Part shown: piece by piece, positions 1 through 15,300 of the stretch
How the letters are laid out: every line of letters begins with the position of its first letter
How positions within the stretch are numbered: position 1 is the stretch's first letter
Source of the DNA: Fistularia commersonii
Lineage: Eukaryota; Chordata; Actinopteri; Syngnathiformes; Fistulariidae
Direction of reading: 5' to 3'
Assembly: GCA_037954325.1 (NCBI GenBank)
Contig: JBBMNZ010000027.1
Span: 4,319,501-4,383,500, forward strand
Length of the DNA stretch: 64,000 bases
Position numbers and translations under genes: made by a program
The notes under the pieces: model-generated
Seen by the model: the letters and a program-made list of their open reading frames with translations, nothing else
Database searches by the model: none
What the model was told of the DNA's origin: nothing

Positions 1-1509
1 ATAAATGTGTTTTTCTGGACATTATTATTGAAACAAATAGACGTGACATTTGCACTAAAATGGCAACAGAACAATGGGAGAAAGAACCAAAGTTACCATC
101 CATTCATCTTATTAATCCCTCTAGTGAACCAACATGTTTTGTCTCACTCTGAAAACATTTGCAAGGATGACAGTGCCTCTCGCATACCCAAAAACATCCC
201 ACCATGATATTTTGGCAGTCATTACCATTGTTTTATTTTGAGACAGCTGACATTTTTGTTTGTGAAGTCTTCCAAGTAAATCCGGTCATGTCCAAAACAG
301 TTGCAGAGCAGGGCCAACTTGTTATTGTCCAACCTTTTGGCAATGGTGAATTGTGTTAACTGTTGCAATCAACACTGAGGGAAACCAAGGAAAGCCTGTA
401 CAAAAAAAGTCATCTTGATCTTAGGAACTTTTTATTATAGTACTGTTACCTTGTAATCTCCTGCTAGGCCCTGTGGTGTGAAGTGGCACTTAGACAGCAA
501 ATTCAATATCTGAGCATTTGCTGAATTCTAAAGCGAGTATTAGACAGTGACCACATGAATGACGTATAATTCAGCATCTTGGAAGTATGTATGCAAGTAG
601 GTGGTGGGTGAAAAAAACAGAAAAACGTGCAATTCTGTTTTGTTAGTGCCAAAGCTGAGATTGCATTTAGCTGCTGCTTGTTAGGTATTGCTCACAGACT
701 TTCTGAAGCTGTTGAACAAGGTTGACACCTTGAATAAGGACACAACCTAGCCCACATCTCATAATATCATAGGGGTGGAAAAAGCAGCCACTGTGTGATG
801 CAATTGACACTTCCAACTTTCTTGTGATGTTTCAATGGGAGCATGCAAAGGTACTTTTGAAGTCTTTCAGTGTTTTTCAGTTATTCAAAGTACAAATTTA
901 AAAGGATTCTAATCAGGTCATGGGGAGACAGCTTGTCCCCACTGATGGATATGTTTGTCACCCATGACAATAAGGGCTGTAATGCTACTAGAGATTATTC
1001 AGCATTAAAATTTCAAAACCATTATAGGACCAAAATTATTTGGGCTATCAGAAGACTCAATTTTAGGTCCAGGTCTCTAAGGGACTCATACCCAAAGACA
1101 GAACTTAAAGTTGATTTAAATTGGACCAGGTTCCTCCATCTGGGATTTTATTTCTACCTGTACTTCATACATGCCTTCTATATTTTCCATTCCCCTTCCT
1201 GTAAAAAGTCAACGCTTTAGGCTTTTTTTTATTTTTTTATTTCTAGACCATATCCTCTCAGATAGCCAAAGGATTTTATTAGCACTGCCACAAAAAAAAC
1301 ATATTGCTCTTGTGCAAATGGTTCCACAAAATATCCTTAATTTTGTCAAAAGCATGAGATAAATGGTGAATGAATATTGAAATGTTAATTCAATTTGGAA
1401 TTTCACCATTATTTACTGTTTCCCTACTAAGCCCTTAACATTGGGTTGTTATTATGACACCAGCATTTGTTTATTTAATCCTGTGCTGTAACTTAATGTA
1501 TGCTATTTA

Positions 1510-1610
1510 TTTATACCTTTTATTTAACAAGGTAGTCTCACTGAGGTCATCATAAATCTCTTTTACAACGGGGCCCTGGCCAAGGTAGCAGCTGTACAAA
1601 ATCAAAAGCT
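1510..1610 (+). repeat. Teleost dispersed-repeat fragment
   Basis: ACCTTTTATTTAACAAGGTA, then 'cactgaggtcatcataaatctc', 'ttttacaacggggccctggcc' and 'aaggtagcagctgtacaaa'. This resembles from memory a common teleost repeat ('tttatttaaccaggtaagtcccattgagat...tttacaagggagacctggcc'). Class not assigned. Confidence 0.5.
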
Positions 1611-2309
1611 ATAGAGAGAAAGCACATGATAGAGAAATTAACAATAAAACAGAATAACTAACTACTCTAGTACAGTGGCTTCTCAAGAAAAGCAATGACA
1701 TTCCTTCCTCATTCAGGGCATTCTTAATGACAATGTTTATAACCATTAATGGATGAATATATATTTTTTATTTAAAAGCTTTAGGAAAATATTCCTTGGA
1801 CATAGTGCATGCAAGGAAAATGCATGCCACATTCTGTGAAAGCTGGGGCGACATTCAAGAGCAACTGCTTGGAGGTGTGCAGATCGTAGCTTCTGGAGCA
1901 CAGAGTGAAGGGCATTGAGGTATTCTTGGAGTTTATCCAGCAGTGCTTCATAGATGAGCATGTAGCACTGTTGTTGCCTACGAATAGTTAATGATGGACA
2001 GCCAACTAAATAATCCAGAATACAGTGGTAAATGCGAGATTTTGCATTTGGAATGAATAGTGGTATTTGTGTGCTGCTACTAGCAGCCTGAAACACATTT
2101 TTTAAAGAATTGAAATCTTAGCACCTTTTTCTTTAAATAAAAATCAATACTGTAATTAGTATTGTGTCACTGATAACCCAACCTTTTATGCCTTTAACCT
2201 TCTAGGTTTTATGTTGAAGGACACTGTGTCAAGTGACAATGAATAACGGATTTCTTTGGAAACGACAAGAAGTGTGACACATAGGTTTTGCCCAACATCC
2301 TACGGAGGG

Positions 2310-2340
2310 GTGTGTGTGTGTGTGCGTGTGTGTGTGCGCG
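2310..2340 (+). repeat. TG/CG microsatellite
   Basis: About 30 nt of TG repeat with CG interruptions in a FURIN intron. Confidence 0.9.
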
Positions 2341-3287
2341 AGGTTGACATAAATGTCTGGAGGTAGACATTATTGGCATTTCTCCTCATCTGAACAACAT
2401 CCTGATAGAAGACAATAACAAACTGGTCTGCGGGAGGCCATCTCCTGCCTAGAGTAAAGGAGTGAACACCCAACTTTGCTGTCGGTCCTGGGAACTGCAG
2501 CAGCAAAGGCCGAGCAGCACTCAGTCATTACACCGCTCTCCCACTGAGGAGAGATGGGGGCTGGGATGGAGCAGAACCACACACAGGTCACAGGCTGTAA
2601 CAAGAGCCAGATGTGTTGAGGGGACATGAAAATACATGGACAGGCACCTCTCCAGCTTTCATATACGTGCATGTGCGTACATGCACAAAGAAGTTTGAGT
2701 ATTTCAAAAATGTCTGTACTAAAATAAATAACTGCCTTTTGGTTCTTTTACACATGTCTGTTTTAAAGCTTACACAGAAAGATCACAATTGCTCGCTCTC
2801 ACGCCATGCTGGCTCATAAGAAAATGATGCAATCGTCAAATGTGTGCTAAATATATTGACTTTTGGTAGAAGGAGATTGCCAGCTATTTTATACTATTGA
2901 TTGACATTGAGGGGAATTACAACCTCCTTCCTTTGACTGCCCAGACAATTTTGTATTAGATCCCTCGATTACTTTTTTTCAAACTAGACTTCTGGCACGT
3001 CCAGAATTCGAACCCTTCAACAAAAGCATAAATCTTGGCTGTGGAAAGGAACACACCGCTATAAGGAGGAAGGCAAATTCACTGGGCTGTTAAACAATGG
3101 ACTGACCCATTGGCTCTGGTGATTGTGAAATATGAATGTGGCTGCATTGGGCAGCTTCCTGGTGCTAATGTCTGTTTCTTTTTTGCTAAAAAGCAACGCT
3201 ATTGTTTAATTAACCATGAATTTGCAAATGTGTTTGTCTGTTAAGTGCCCATTGTTGGTTTCCTTGATGATGGATTGATTATAGAAT

Positions 3288-3321
3288 CCTCCAGGGCTCT
3301 CCCAACTGAGAGCCCTGGAGG
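3288..3321. repeat. Perfect inverted repeat (hairpin)
   Basis: CCTCCAGGGCTCTC (3288-3301) pairs perfectly with GAGAGCCCTGGAGG (3308-3321) across a 6-nt loop, giving a 14-bp GC-rich stem. Confidence 0.9.
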
Positions 3322-6300
3322 GAAAATCAAACTATTAAGTTGTTGGAGGTTCCCAATCTGTTTGTGGAAACAGTTTGGGTTTGGCTTGTCTGTCTTGTCA
3401 AGGAGCACACAATACCGACGGGGCTCTGACCAGGCCTCTAAGACCTAACCTCTCACATGATACTGTTCACATACAACACACACACTGACTGGGGAGGAGG
3501 AGCTTCCGTTTGAGGTGCAATTTGAACAGGGCTTAGATCTGATAAGCCTTTTACAATAAAAACAATGAAGTAAATGTTTAAAAGCCCGTATGGAGGCAGT
3601 CGTAGGGGAGGAATGTAGCATTTGGGTGGAGCTTTCTAATACGGCTGCAAGGGATTTTTTTTTCTTCGTCTTTGTAACAGGAATCCTGTTAAGTTGTAAC
3701 AGAGCTGCAGTTGTGAGCTGTGGGTTGTGGTGCAGTGAAGCAGAGATGCAGACTTAGATTTGAGATCAGGTGTCATTGTCAGTTACAGGTTATTAAGCTG
3801 CACAGGACTGTCAGCAGTGTAAAAGGGCTACAGTTGATATTTCATTTCAGCAATCAGGAATTCTCAACACAATTTAGCCACCCAATTTCTAAAGTCCCCA
3901 CAGTTTTATTAAGCTTAATAAATTTTTTGCCCTTTCATGTATTTGAAAAGTAGGGTTCTGTCTCCTGTCTGAAGCCATTTTTTTTTTCCTATTAATGATC
4001 TCACACATTCAGTAGTCCTCTTCCAATGCAGTATTGAACTTAACAGGTACAAATATGAATGTATCCAATGTTTTACCCCCCTTAGTGGCTGCAAAATTAA
4101 TATTTCAAAGGTGAGCTTACTCACACCACACAGAAGGAAGCATTTGTTTGTTGTGAAGTTTTGGTGATCCGCCAACTTGGCACAAATGGTTAACAAGTGA
4201 GCTAGAGGTAGGTATTTGTCTGATATCCCTCGAACAATGCGTTTGTTCTTGCAGGATGTAACGCATCTTAATTCACTGATGTGACAACTTTGAAATGTCT
4301 CTTTGTTTTTCAGCCGGCATGAAAGTCCCTGTGGCTAGCAGGTTGGAGTTTAGCACCATCCACTAACACAGAAATCCAAAGAATGCTGAATGTATTATGC
4401 CGCAACCAATGTGGAGTCCCTGTTTCTCGGGATGAGCTTCAAGTTCCCACTGTAAAGTCCAAGTTGAAAACCGTTGTCCCAAGTTAACCTGTTTGCACGG
4501 AAATTGTGTTACAGTAATTAGGCTCTTAATATCTTAGTCAATAATAAGCAACTATTAAAACAAGGAGAAAACAGTCTTTATAGAGTAACAACTTAATTAT
4601 AATATGGATGAATTTCGGCTCTCGAAACGACATTTTAAAAGGTCACTGCATCAGTCCTCAGGAAAAAAGAAAACTACAGCTTGCTACACTTCATGGATGC
4701 AATACAGCATCATTGTTGGAGGCCCAGCTCGGGTTTCACCTTTTGCATAATATGAACAAATACACAGAGAAACTGAACACTGCAGAACTTGGCTGGGCAA
4801 CTTCCTTTGTTGGCATGGGCTACTGCATTATAAAGGCAGAGAAGGATTGATTTCCAATATGTAACTTTGGTCAGTGATAACAGAGCAAGCTGGAAAGTTG
4901 CAGGGTCCCGTTACACAGTTAACAAATTTTATTTAATGAGATTGGTGGGAGTTTAAAGGTTTTAAGCGAGAGAGCTGTTTGCAATAGTCTATTTGTATTT
5001 TGTCCACATTGTGGGGAAAATGTGGCAGTATTGCTCTGCATTAGAGCCTCAGCAAGACCATACATCATAATGTAAATAGAAATATACTAGAAAGGTATAA
5101 AAGCATAATTTAGATCTACCGTTACAATGGTGTCATGGTGAACTGTACTGTGAAAACCCCACTATTTCAGATTCTTTTCTTTTTTCACCTTTTACATGAA
5201 CCTGTCTCGCCAAGCTGCAGAAAAGGTTGTGTTTCTGGAGGCACTTTCAGCTCAGGGAATGTTACCAATGTTTTGGACAGGATGCTGTGGTAGCTTTAGT
5301 TGGTAAGACTTAGTGACTTGCTCTTGTTCCCAGGGCAGCGGTCCAGACGGCCTCAGCCTCGGTCTCTGCCGCCACGCATTGCTGTGGCACGGTGGAGAGA
5401 ATCCAGCTCGCAGGTTTCCCTCAGCGTCTAGAGCCACCATGTCTGACTTTTCAGAACACACAGCGAACCTAGGGATATGCAATTATGGTGTTTTGAAAAA
5501 GGCAAACTCCTGCAGTCAGTTAGCTTCAAGGGAAATTTCTGAACATACTAATACTAGCTGTATATTAACCTCCCCATCAAATACATACACACTTAGGTCC
5601 TGCAGCCAGCATTATCCATATTATGACTGGCAAATTTTCATTTTTGTTCAAACTTAAATGCTTTTACTGTTTTTGTGCAACTTTTTGTGAAAGCTTTTTT
5701 ATGTTTATGTCCATTGATGCCATCAGATACTGAGAATTTGTGCTCAGTGTCTTTATTCTACCGAAAGAAATTGCGATAATGTAACTCTTTCATGGTGAGA
5801 GAATAAAAGTAAGACTGCCACGTTATGATGTAAATAGCGATTCATTGCTCTTTCAGTCCTAGTCTATCTGATTACGCGCTTTGAACACTATGGATGCATT
5901 GATGATTCAGAAACTTATTCAACATTCAGAGATGATCTGTCAAATTCTTCAAAACGGATGAAACGGATGGAATTTAAGGAAAAAGGACTTCATTGGTGTT
6001 CAGTGATGCATTTTACTGTGTGTAGTCGAGTGACTGGATTTTCTTTTCAGTATTCTGAACTAAGCAGGACAGCTGTCACACAATCTCTTGTCATTTATGC
6101 TGTACTGTGGTTGTCAATGCCAGTAGTTTTGCCAACAGATGACATAAAAAAACAAAAACAGACAGTGATTTTAATGTCAACGAAATGTGCTCAAGCAAAG
6201 GTTTCTTCAAAGCTACTAACAGCAATGAAGCACACTCCCATTGACTCACATATTTAATTTAGTTGAACAATGGTACTGAAGTTGTTGAAATCATCATCTG

Positions 6301-9300
6301 TTGCAATAGTTAATCCGAGGTCAAATACAGTTTTGTACTACATAGTGCTCCACACCCTTTAGGTCAGTGCAGTCATTTTGGCATTGGTGAAATGCATAAT
6401 TGACATTTTATTATTTAAAAAATGCATTATCCCATGGTTTAAGAAAAGTAGTTACTATCGGTGTTATGATTTACTTTCAGTTTTCTGATTCATATGGATA
6501 ACATGGATGGGAAAAAAACGGTTACAACGTTGAAATCTAGGATTTGATTTAGATACAGTGCTCTGCTTGCGATCTCACTTCTTAATATTGGATTTAGAGA
6601 TATTTTCGTTTTTTGATGTTGTGTCAGTCATATCACCCTCTGAAGAAAACCAAAATATCTACAGGAGGAGTTGGTTCTGTGAGGTCTTACAGCCACTCAG
6701 CCACTGTGTGGCTTCCTTAATGTTACTCTTGCTTGACCTGGGGGATTGAGGAAGTGTTGGGGGAAGAGATTGGCTTGCTCACAGGACGTTAAGCACACTG
6801 TTGGTGTGAAGATACATTCAGCTTTGCATCTACTCTGCCATGCTTTTTCATGGTGAGGTCTCACCTAGACCAAACACAGTTGGGATGTTCCCAATACATT
6901 CTTGTGCAATTTGGGTAGTTGTTATCCAAGTTTTGTCCTACACAATTTCTGACAGCCAAACTATTTTAAGAGACAAAGAGATCCTCCAACCATGTTAAGA
7001 GGGTAGAAAAACGAACCTGCAGGAACATGCAAAAAAGACTCTGAACTGTGTTGTAATGAATTGTTTGGAAGTCACTGAAAACTCTGCCAAATTAACATGC
7101 AGTTGAGTTAATCTCATCAGTGGAATCACACAGCCCCCTCCCAACTGTAAACACTCATTATCTGCTCTTCCTTTCATGACATGTTCAGTGTCTCCAAAAC
7201 AACTGGCCCACTGTGGAACAAAAATACCACCAGACAGTCATTAGAAATAGCACAGCTCTGAGGTACAGGTTTACCAAACATTCCTACTGTGGTTGTGTTT
7301 TGCCGTTAGTCAATTACTATGTTCATACCTGTTATGGACAATTGGTGTTCATTTAGACTTGTGAAATAATTTCTGATATTACATTAATAGTTTTGTCTTC
7401 TAGTGCAACAACGAAAAAAAGGTGCCTTTTAAAATTATGGGAAATTGGGTGAATTTCTGTAAATATGTTGCATATTGGCCAACAAATCCTACCCCCACCC
7501 TTCAAATTAAGGGTTTGCACTTTGGTACTGACTCAACAAAAACTGTTCATCCTGATGTTTTACATTGAAATGAAATGCAGAAATGATCTTCCCATTCAAA
7601 GTCATGAGTCATAGCAGCTTGGGTATTTCGTTCTCTTGCTCTCTGCTCATCATTTTAATCCACTGATGCGAGGTTTGATCGTGAGTTTTTTATTTTTAAG
7701 GAAAAATTACATATATATATATGTTAAAATTCAATTTATGGCTGCAGACTCGCTGTTTCCATGTCAGACTAAGTGCAGCATCACTTTGACAGGAGAGTTT
7801 AAATAAATGAATTTAATGTTCCTTGACAGGGCACTGACTGCTTTTCATTCTCATAATGTAGACGAATCAGTCGTGTTTTTAGGTTGAGCTCCTGTCTGCA
7901 ATGAATAATTTTCGGCTGTAACTGCAGTTCACATATCTGCCTTCACCACCAAATGATTTGGTTGGAAAAATTAATTTGTCCTTTCGGCCTAGGGAATGGA
8001 AATCATGATCTAATTTTGTTGATTGACATTCACCTTCATATATGAAGACATCAGCACGAACCAAGCATTACGCAGTGTAAGGCCATGTTGACAGCCGTTT
8101 GCGTCTATTTTCCTAATTTGTCATCAGAATGTCGCAGCATGTATGGTTGAATAGATGACCCATGAAAAGCCTGATCGAATTGCTCTTTAAATAGATCTTG
8201 AGCTAATTGAACTTCCAATGTAGGTAATTGCTGCTGATTTTACGTCACAAAAAGCCTTCGTACTGATTAATTTTCACTCATCATTCTCGCACCTGTTTAT
8301 TGAACTGCACTATATTGAGGCTAAGCTGCAAGGACAGAATGCACCAATGTTTTCATTATCTGCTACTATTCTGCAACTGTTCACTTCTCCTCTGTAAACC
8401 TCTCAATGTTTAATTTATGCTGTCAATGTAGGGGTTATGAAATGTGGATAGGAACTGTATAAACCAGTCAACCTTGTTTTCTTGTCTCTGAGCGTCATCC
8501 ATAATTTATGTTCCTGCATGGAGATCTTGATAATTACACTGCATTGCCATTGTACCTATAGCTCTTCTAACCTATACAGTCATTGTACATTTCAAAAGAG
8601 CTGAATGCAATGCTTCTTTTAAAGAAACTGGTCCTGCAACTCCTCGAGGCTCTCGGAAAATGTATTCTCTTTCCTTGTTGAACTTCACTTGATTGCTGTT
8701 CCTTCAGGGAAATTGTAGACCTTAGTGCTTCCGCATATACTCGACCAGAGATGTATCGGAAAATGTGCCTGTAATTTGTGTCTGCCAGGTTTTAATGAGC
8801 TGTATGCTGTTGGTGGTCTAATGTGTTCAATTAGGGGACAACTATTTTTATATTACATACCTTTTATTTCTCATCACTTTTTGGCAGCTTGAGTTTTACA
8901 CCAATTACTACACATTGATCTGTGAAATTGATGTTGGCAGTGGGACAGATTATTGTTGTCTATGAGGAAGTAAGTACGCAGCAAGAGGATTTAATCTGGA
9001 GTAAATTAAGACCTTTGCGACAACATTATAGAAGTGGTATAGTTATGTCATTATAATTTCAGCCAGTCATGTAGGAACCTTTATTCTCAACTGGCTTTTC
9101 ACAGTGGCCAATATTACAACTTGCAATTAATTATGTTCGCTAGCGGGCATGTTTTGTAAAGGCTTATGAAATGGTGGTTCCAGCCTTTCTAAAAGAGTTA
9201 GTAAAATGGTTGCATTTTTCCAATTTTTATGGAATACAAATTCCCTTTCCTCCTACCAGATTCCACACCTTAAAAGGTATTCTAGTTGCTACTTGATCTC

Positions 9301-12300
9301 CATGGAAACAAGAGTAACAAATACTCTTCAAGGGCTTCCCCTCTCCCATCTGTGTGGTGGACCTTGTTTTGGTTTCTGACTCTTTCACCCCACTTCACCT
9401 ACAGAGCAGAAAGTCTGAGTACAATGAGTTGGAGGCTTTTTGCAGAGCGAGGGGATCACGGACTGTAATGTGTGTAGCCTTGGGCATTGGCAGCACTCAA
9501 ACAAGATATTGGCTCTGTTCCGCTTTGTGTGGCCCAGGAAAATTTTGGCTGGTCGGAACACAAAAAATAGCAATTAAAAAAAAAATGACATTTGTGTGAA
9601 GTTAGTAAATGTATATCACCCAGGTTTAATTGAGTTTTTCCTTTTCACCTGGCTGAAGAATGGTCACTGAAACCCGAAACACAATGGAAGGTTTTCTCGA
9701 CTTGAGACTTGAGCTTCCTATTCAGGCGGACAAAGTAGTGTGTCTACTTATTTTCCCCTCAAAGTCAAACTCCAAATGTTGCCGCCGTGCACCTCAGGGA
9801 CCCCCCCATGGCAGTCTATTAAATTGAAATGCAGAGAGTTTGGACACCTGCAGTGGGTGCAGAGTCAAAAGGGGTCATTCCCCTCTGGAGGGAAATGGAC
9901 AGTGATGGAAATGGTTGAGTTGGGGAGTTGTGGCGGGAAATGAGTGTTGCATCTTCAGATTGTCCCAATGGGCCTTCGCTGGGGTCAGAAGAACACGCTT
10001 GGTATTCCTGTCCTGTAGCAGCTCTCAGAGAGGAGAGGAGATAAAATTAGGTGCCAGAGTTAAATCTTATTAGCTCTTGTCCCACTGGCAATCACCCTTT
10101 GCACAAGCATGTTTTTTTTTTTTTTTTTCAAGAAATAACTTGTTTTTAATCTATCTTAGTGACAGCATTTTATTTTAAGAATAGGGAGTTTTGGCCATAC
10201 CTCACCCACAGAGACAATGTCATGGTGAAAATATGCTTGTTGAATTTGATGTCATTCCTCTTTAAAAACAATCATGGGTTCAGTGCTTTATCCTTTTGGA
10301 ACAGTTCACAGTGGACATGGATTCTAACAGTATCTCCTCATTTTCTAAATAAATGTTATTCATGTCTGAATATGATAATTAATTTATGAAATATTAACCT
10401 TGTACAGATAACTTCTCTTGGCTGATCAAATGTATTCATTTATTTATCTTTAATTTCTTTATTCCGGAGGTTGAACTTGTGTTCTGGTGTCATACAGGAA
10501 TTTCCAGTTTTACCTTTGCCTACTCTGGAACATTTGTTTCAGGAAAAGATCAATTCAAAAGGCTCAGCAATTGTTTGCACTTCTAAGTATGGTTGTTTTT
10601 TTTCCTCTGTCATTATTTAGAGTTGCAGCCTCAGTCCAGTTAATGATCGAAAACATTCTGCAAACACAACCTGCTGGTGCAACACTTACTGGAAGCTGTA
10701 TGTTTGTGACATTTATTTCTGAATGTGGTTTGGACTTTGACTAAATCAGCTGAGCAGCAGGCATAGCACTGTATGCAGAATAACCCTGATTAAATCCAAT
10801 CTCATATCGAAATAAGATTTCTTGACACTTCATTGCACAGACAAGCAACTGGCATAATTTTCGCGTCTTCTGACACTGCTGCCAGGGGCCCTTGGGTCCG
10901 TAAAGCAGTCTGCTGCCACTAAAATGGCAAGGCCTTGTCGCAAGTCTGTCTTTCCCATCACTTCACTCTTCAGTGTGTACTTTATGGTGCAATATCAAAA
11001 TCAAAGGTCATCCTGATGTCCCATAAAAACAGAAATATGATTTTATTTTCTTCCTGCCCCCTATTTTGTTTTATTAGGATTTTCAGAATGCGTGACTACA
11101 CTCACTATTTCCTATACTTTATGGCCGGGAAACTGTCAACAATTATTTTAAGTTTGATTGTCTGGAACAGTTGGAATAACCAATTACTACATTTTTAAAA
11201 TGCCAAGTAACTCTAAAACCACCCCTAGTCTGTGCACTGCACTCATCCCAGGTAATCATTTCAGTAAGGCTAACTGTGCAGCCAAATTTAGATGCACCAA
11301 GGATTTCAAATTGAATCAAAATAGATGTTCCTTTTCAACTCTTGGTCGGTTAGTTTTGCTGTACCGTTACAAATTCAAAGCTCAAAATAGGTTCAGTATT
11401 CCCTCATGGTAACAAAAGCAATCGTACAGTCGGTGCTTTCTATGATAGGGCTGCCTCCCTTGTGATGAAACCTGCTTCCTCCCCGGCCCTCCCTAATTTC
11501 CTCCACCTCCGTTTAGCTGGCTCTCCCTTGCACCCCAGCCCCCCGGGTCCCAGCACACACACTGTTTCTGACTGGGAAGTTTGCAATGGGCGCAGTGGAA
11601 TTCCTCCACTAATGAGGATGAGCTCATCAAGGCATCTGCATTGGAGTCAACGGCTTGTTTGTGGAGTTTGTTTCGACTGTTCATACGGCTAATGGGGCAA
11701 CCTTTTGATTTCCAGCATGTTGATCAAGAGAAGCTGTTTGTGTCTACCTCTGAAGGATTTATAAGACAAGTGCAATTAGGGATTTATTACGTCAGAACTT
11801 CTGAGCTTTTCTAACGATTCACAACGGGTGGTCTTTCAAATGATTATTTCTTTTATTCTATCGTTAAGTTGAATTGGAGGAAAAAAAGACATTGATCTAA
11901 ATAAAATAATGGCTGTATGTGACACAGTCACTTTGCGTCGTTGTTTTCTCGAAAGCTCTCGCAGCTTTTGATGATGAGCATTTTTGCTCTGCTTCTTCAG
12001 CTTTACACTCTAAGGTTTACCTGATACTGAGAAAATAGCAGACTTCTTCAGTGGAAGTGCATTTAAAGTTCAGGTGCCAGACTTTTACCTTGGACTCTTT
12101 GAGGAAGTCAATTCTATTTATTATGCAGTGTTCAAAATCTTTTCACTTATTGTCTCTGCAGTCAAAAGGTCCTTTTGAAATATACTTTCCAGACTAAGGT
12201 CAAAATTACTTCCAGATTGTTTTTCTGCTGCATCGAATTTTAAGGTCACTTCTTTCAGATGACATCTGACTCCACCCTGAGGCTAAAATTCACATCTCGG

Positions 12301-15300
12301 TCAGTAAGTCGCCCTGGCCTGCTGCGGGTGTGAAAGTGTTACCACCGATGCCACAGGGTAACTGCTATTTCTTTGTATTTTTTTCTCCTTTGTCAAGTCT
12401 GTATTTAAAGAGACAAAGTCAGTTACCACTTAACACATCAGTAGTCTTACCGGGTCAACAGTCTAATTGTCTTTCTATATGTAGAACACCGAGCCATTCC
12501 AACATTTGCGCCTCAGGATCAAGACTTTTTTTTCTTTTTGATTAAAATGAAATAGAATTATAGTTGTAGTAGTAAAGGTAATTGGTGCAATGTAAGGTTG
12601 TTGTTTGTATGTTTGTCATGTGTTTGCTGTACCTGAGTTTGCCCCCACTGCACCAGAAAAGACCTTGCTGTTTGCCGATAGCTCTCATTGACCTGTGAGC
12701 TAACAGCCCTGCAGCAGTTCTGCCAGGGCACTGTAAACTTTTTACACGCTCATCCACTCCATAAAGTTGAGGTGCCGCTGAGGACAAGTTAATCCCCCCC
12801 TTTTTGCCGATGCCGAGGAGACCAACACAATATGCTCATGTTTATTCATAGATTGCTTGACTATGAGTTTCTTTCCATGTTGTAATTCTATTATTGGTTT
12901 TGTAGGGACAGAAAGATTCTATTAAGGTTTAATTGGAAATTATTGTCAATCAAATCTGTATCATTTATCTTGATCCTTAAACATCTGGCAGCTTCGCTGT
13001 GTTATGGACCTAAAAATGAATGTGTAGTACAAATGGCCCCTAGCTTTTGCCAGTATTGCATCCCATCAGTCTATGTCTGTCAACAGCAGCTAAAGTAGCA
13101 CCCCACAGCATTATTTCTTGAAAATGTTCCAGCATCATGTCAAATGGTAACAATGGACGAAGGCTTAGGTATAAAGGCGTAGTCCAAAGTCCATATTCGA
13201 TTGTCCCTGGAGGGTCGTCATTCAGCGTTTAAAGGAGAAAATAAGTATGGGCTTCAAGAGTCAACAGAGTGATGAACATTTAGTTATGAAAATATATTCT
13301 AATCATTCATTAACCAGGCAACCAGGCAGTGTTTGGATTTGTTGAACGTGAGACGAGAAGAAAATAGGGAAGAGGATGTGAGGTGTTTCTATAGTGATAA
13401 CCGTTCTCAGGCCTGTAACTGCTTTGTTGATGCAAGTGCAGAGGTAATTCCTTCTGATAAAAGACAAAGCATAACAAAAAACATTGAACAGTGGCAGTGG
13501 GTGACAGGGGACATCATGCTTGAAGCAGATACTTGTTGTTAATACCCTTAAAGTAAGCCGTTAAGCACATAACATTGTGTATTTGTTGACTGAAGAAACC
13601 CGAGGTATGCAATGACTGGGTTGGAGCCATTTTTGTATTATCTGCCGATGGAACTATGGAAATAGAATTACTAATGATAACCGGGGGGAAATACTTTTAA
13701 AGTGCAAATTTGACTAAAATAAGGTTCAGTTTCGTGTGATTGGGCTTTGAACTGACGCCCTCGAGATGAAGGGTGGTCCCTGCTCAGCTAGTTTCATCCG
13801 TGCTCATTTTGAATTTATTAGAAGACTTTTAAACTGTCCTCCCTCAAGAAAACACTTTTCTCCATGCCCTTCTGGCCAAGTTGTTCAAAAATATCTAATC
13901 TAGTTGATTCAGAATAGTTTAGTTTAGATTATTTATTTGGTGTGACTGCTTGGACTGCCGACAAAGACGCATTGGTTTACCTTATAAGGAATCATAACAT
14001 ACCTAAAGTTTGGCCTGTCACAAGACAAATTTCCTGCTTGTTAGACACCACTTAGTTTCGCCACTTTGGAAAGTAACCAAACGTTTGCTGTGCCTCTGTC
14101 AGACAACACGTAATATGGATCCTTACATGCACATTTACTGTGAACATAAACCAGAGGTTAATGAGTGAGAAGAGACAGAATGACTGAATGCTGCTGGACA
14201 AAAGACCAAGGGAGGAAAAGGATGAGAGGAGACCATGCAATGACTAAGTATGGTTTGGCAGAGAGGCAGACCAGCTGTGTAAACCTAATTTCAGGTGTGT
14301 GTGCGTGGGGGCAGCTTGGTCTGTTCTGCTCTGTTTAAGAGGAACTACTATGACAGGCTCTGTCTCTGCACTACGCATTTATCACGTTTTAATTCATTGC
14401 AAGTCACTGATGTACAAACAAAATTCGGTAATGCCTTACATCTGGATGCCTCTAATTAGAATCCTGGTAAATGCTACGCTGGGAAGGAAATTTGTCACGA
14501 TTGACTTATCACCATTTAGAAGGCAATAATGGCCTCCTCTCATGGAATTTCTAAAATCCACAGGCATTGTTCATGACATTTGTAACTCTGCATTGAAAAC
14601 ATTCCATATCTCCGGTCTGCAGCCTCAGACCTCTCCCCCAGTTAGTCTCTGGATATTGTTTGGCTCTTTGTAAAACATAATTGTGTCAACAGTTGCTGAA
14701 GATGAGACTCCATGCCTTTTTGATAAGTTCAGTCCCAATAGGTAAATTTGGCAGGAGGAGAGAGAGCAAACATGCTTGTATACAAGCAGACAGTAATTTT
14801 CCACTGTCTGTTACTGTGCATTTTAATGAAGTTGATGGATTAATACCTCACTTCAGTAATAGACCTCTCAAAACAGGACCAGTTAAGCATGTTTATGTAT
14901 ATCGGCACCCAGCTTATCACATCAGTCATGGTCACTCACAAGTCCCGATCCGTCTTTTTCCACGTTTTTTCCCATCTAAATGGTAGAGCTGTAAACAGAC
15001 TTTTTTTTTTCCAGTGGAAAGTAGTTAAACCTCACAAACGCAATGTGTTCTGGATTAAAAGGTGAAAAACATTACCTCTTTAGTGTTGCTGCTGATTGCC
15101 AGATGCCGACCGAGCTGCAGGGTAGACACTCACTTTTTCTGGAATGGCCTTCCTTCTGTGAAGTGTGATGGGTTTGAGTGGGCATGAATAAGTTTGTAAC
15201 AGTTGAGCTGTTTTTATTGAGAGGTGACCTCTGTCCCTGTATGTGTCTGCATGTGTATTTGCCTTGGAAAAAAAAAAAAAACACTCCCTGCCAGGCTTTT

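Noticed and set aside
5313..5657. Possible first FURIN coding exon
   Set aside because: No signal peptide, no propeptide motif and no suitable donor; the frame does not resemble the family.
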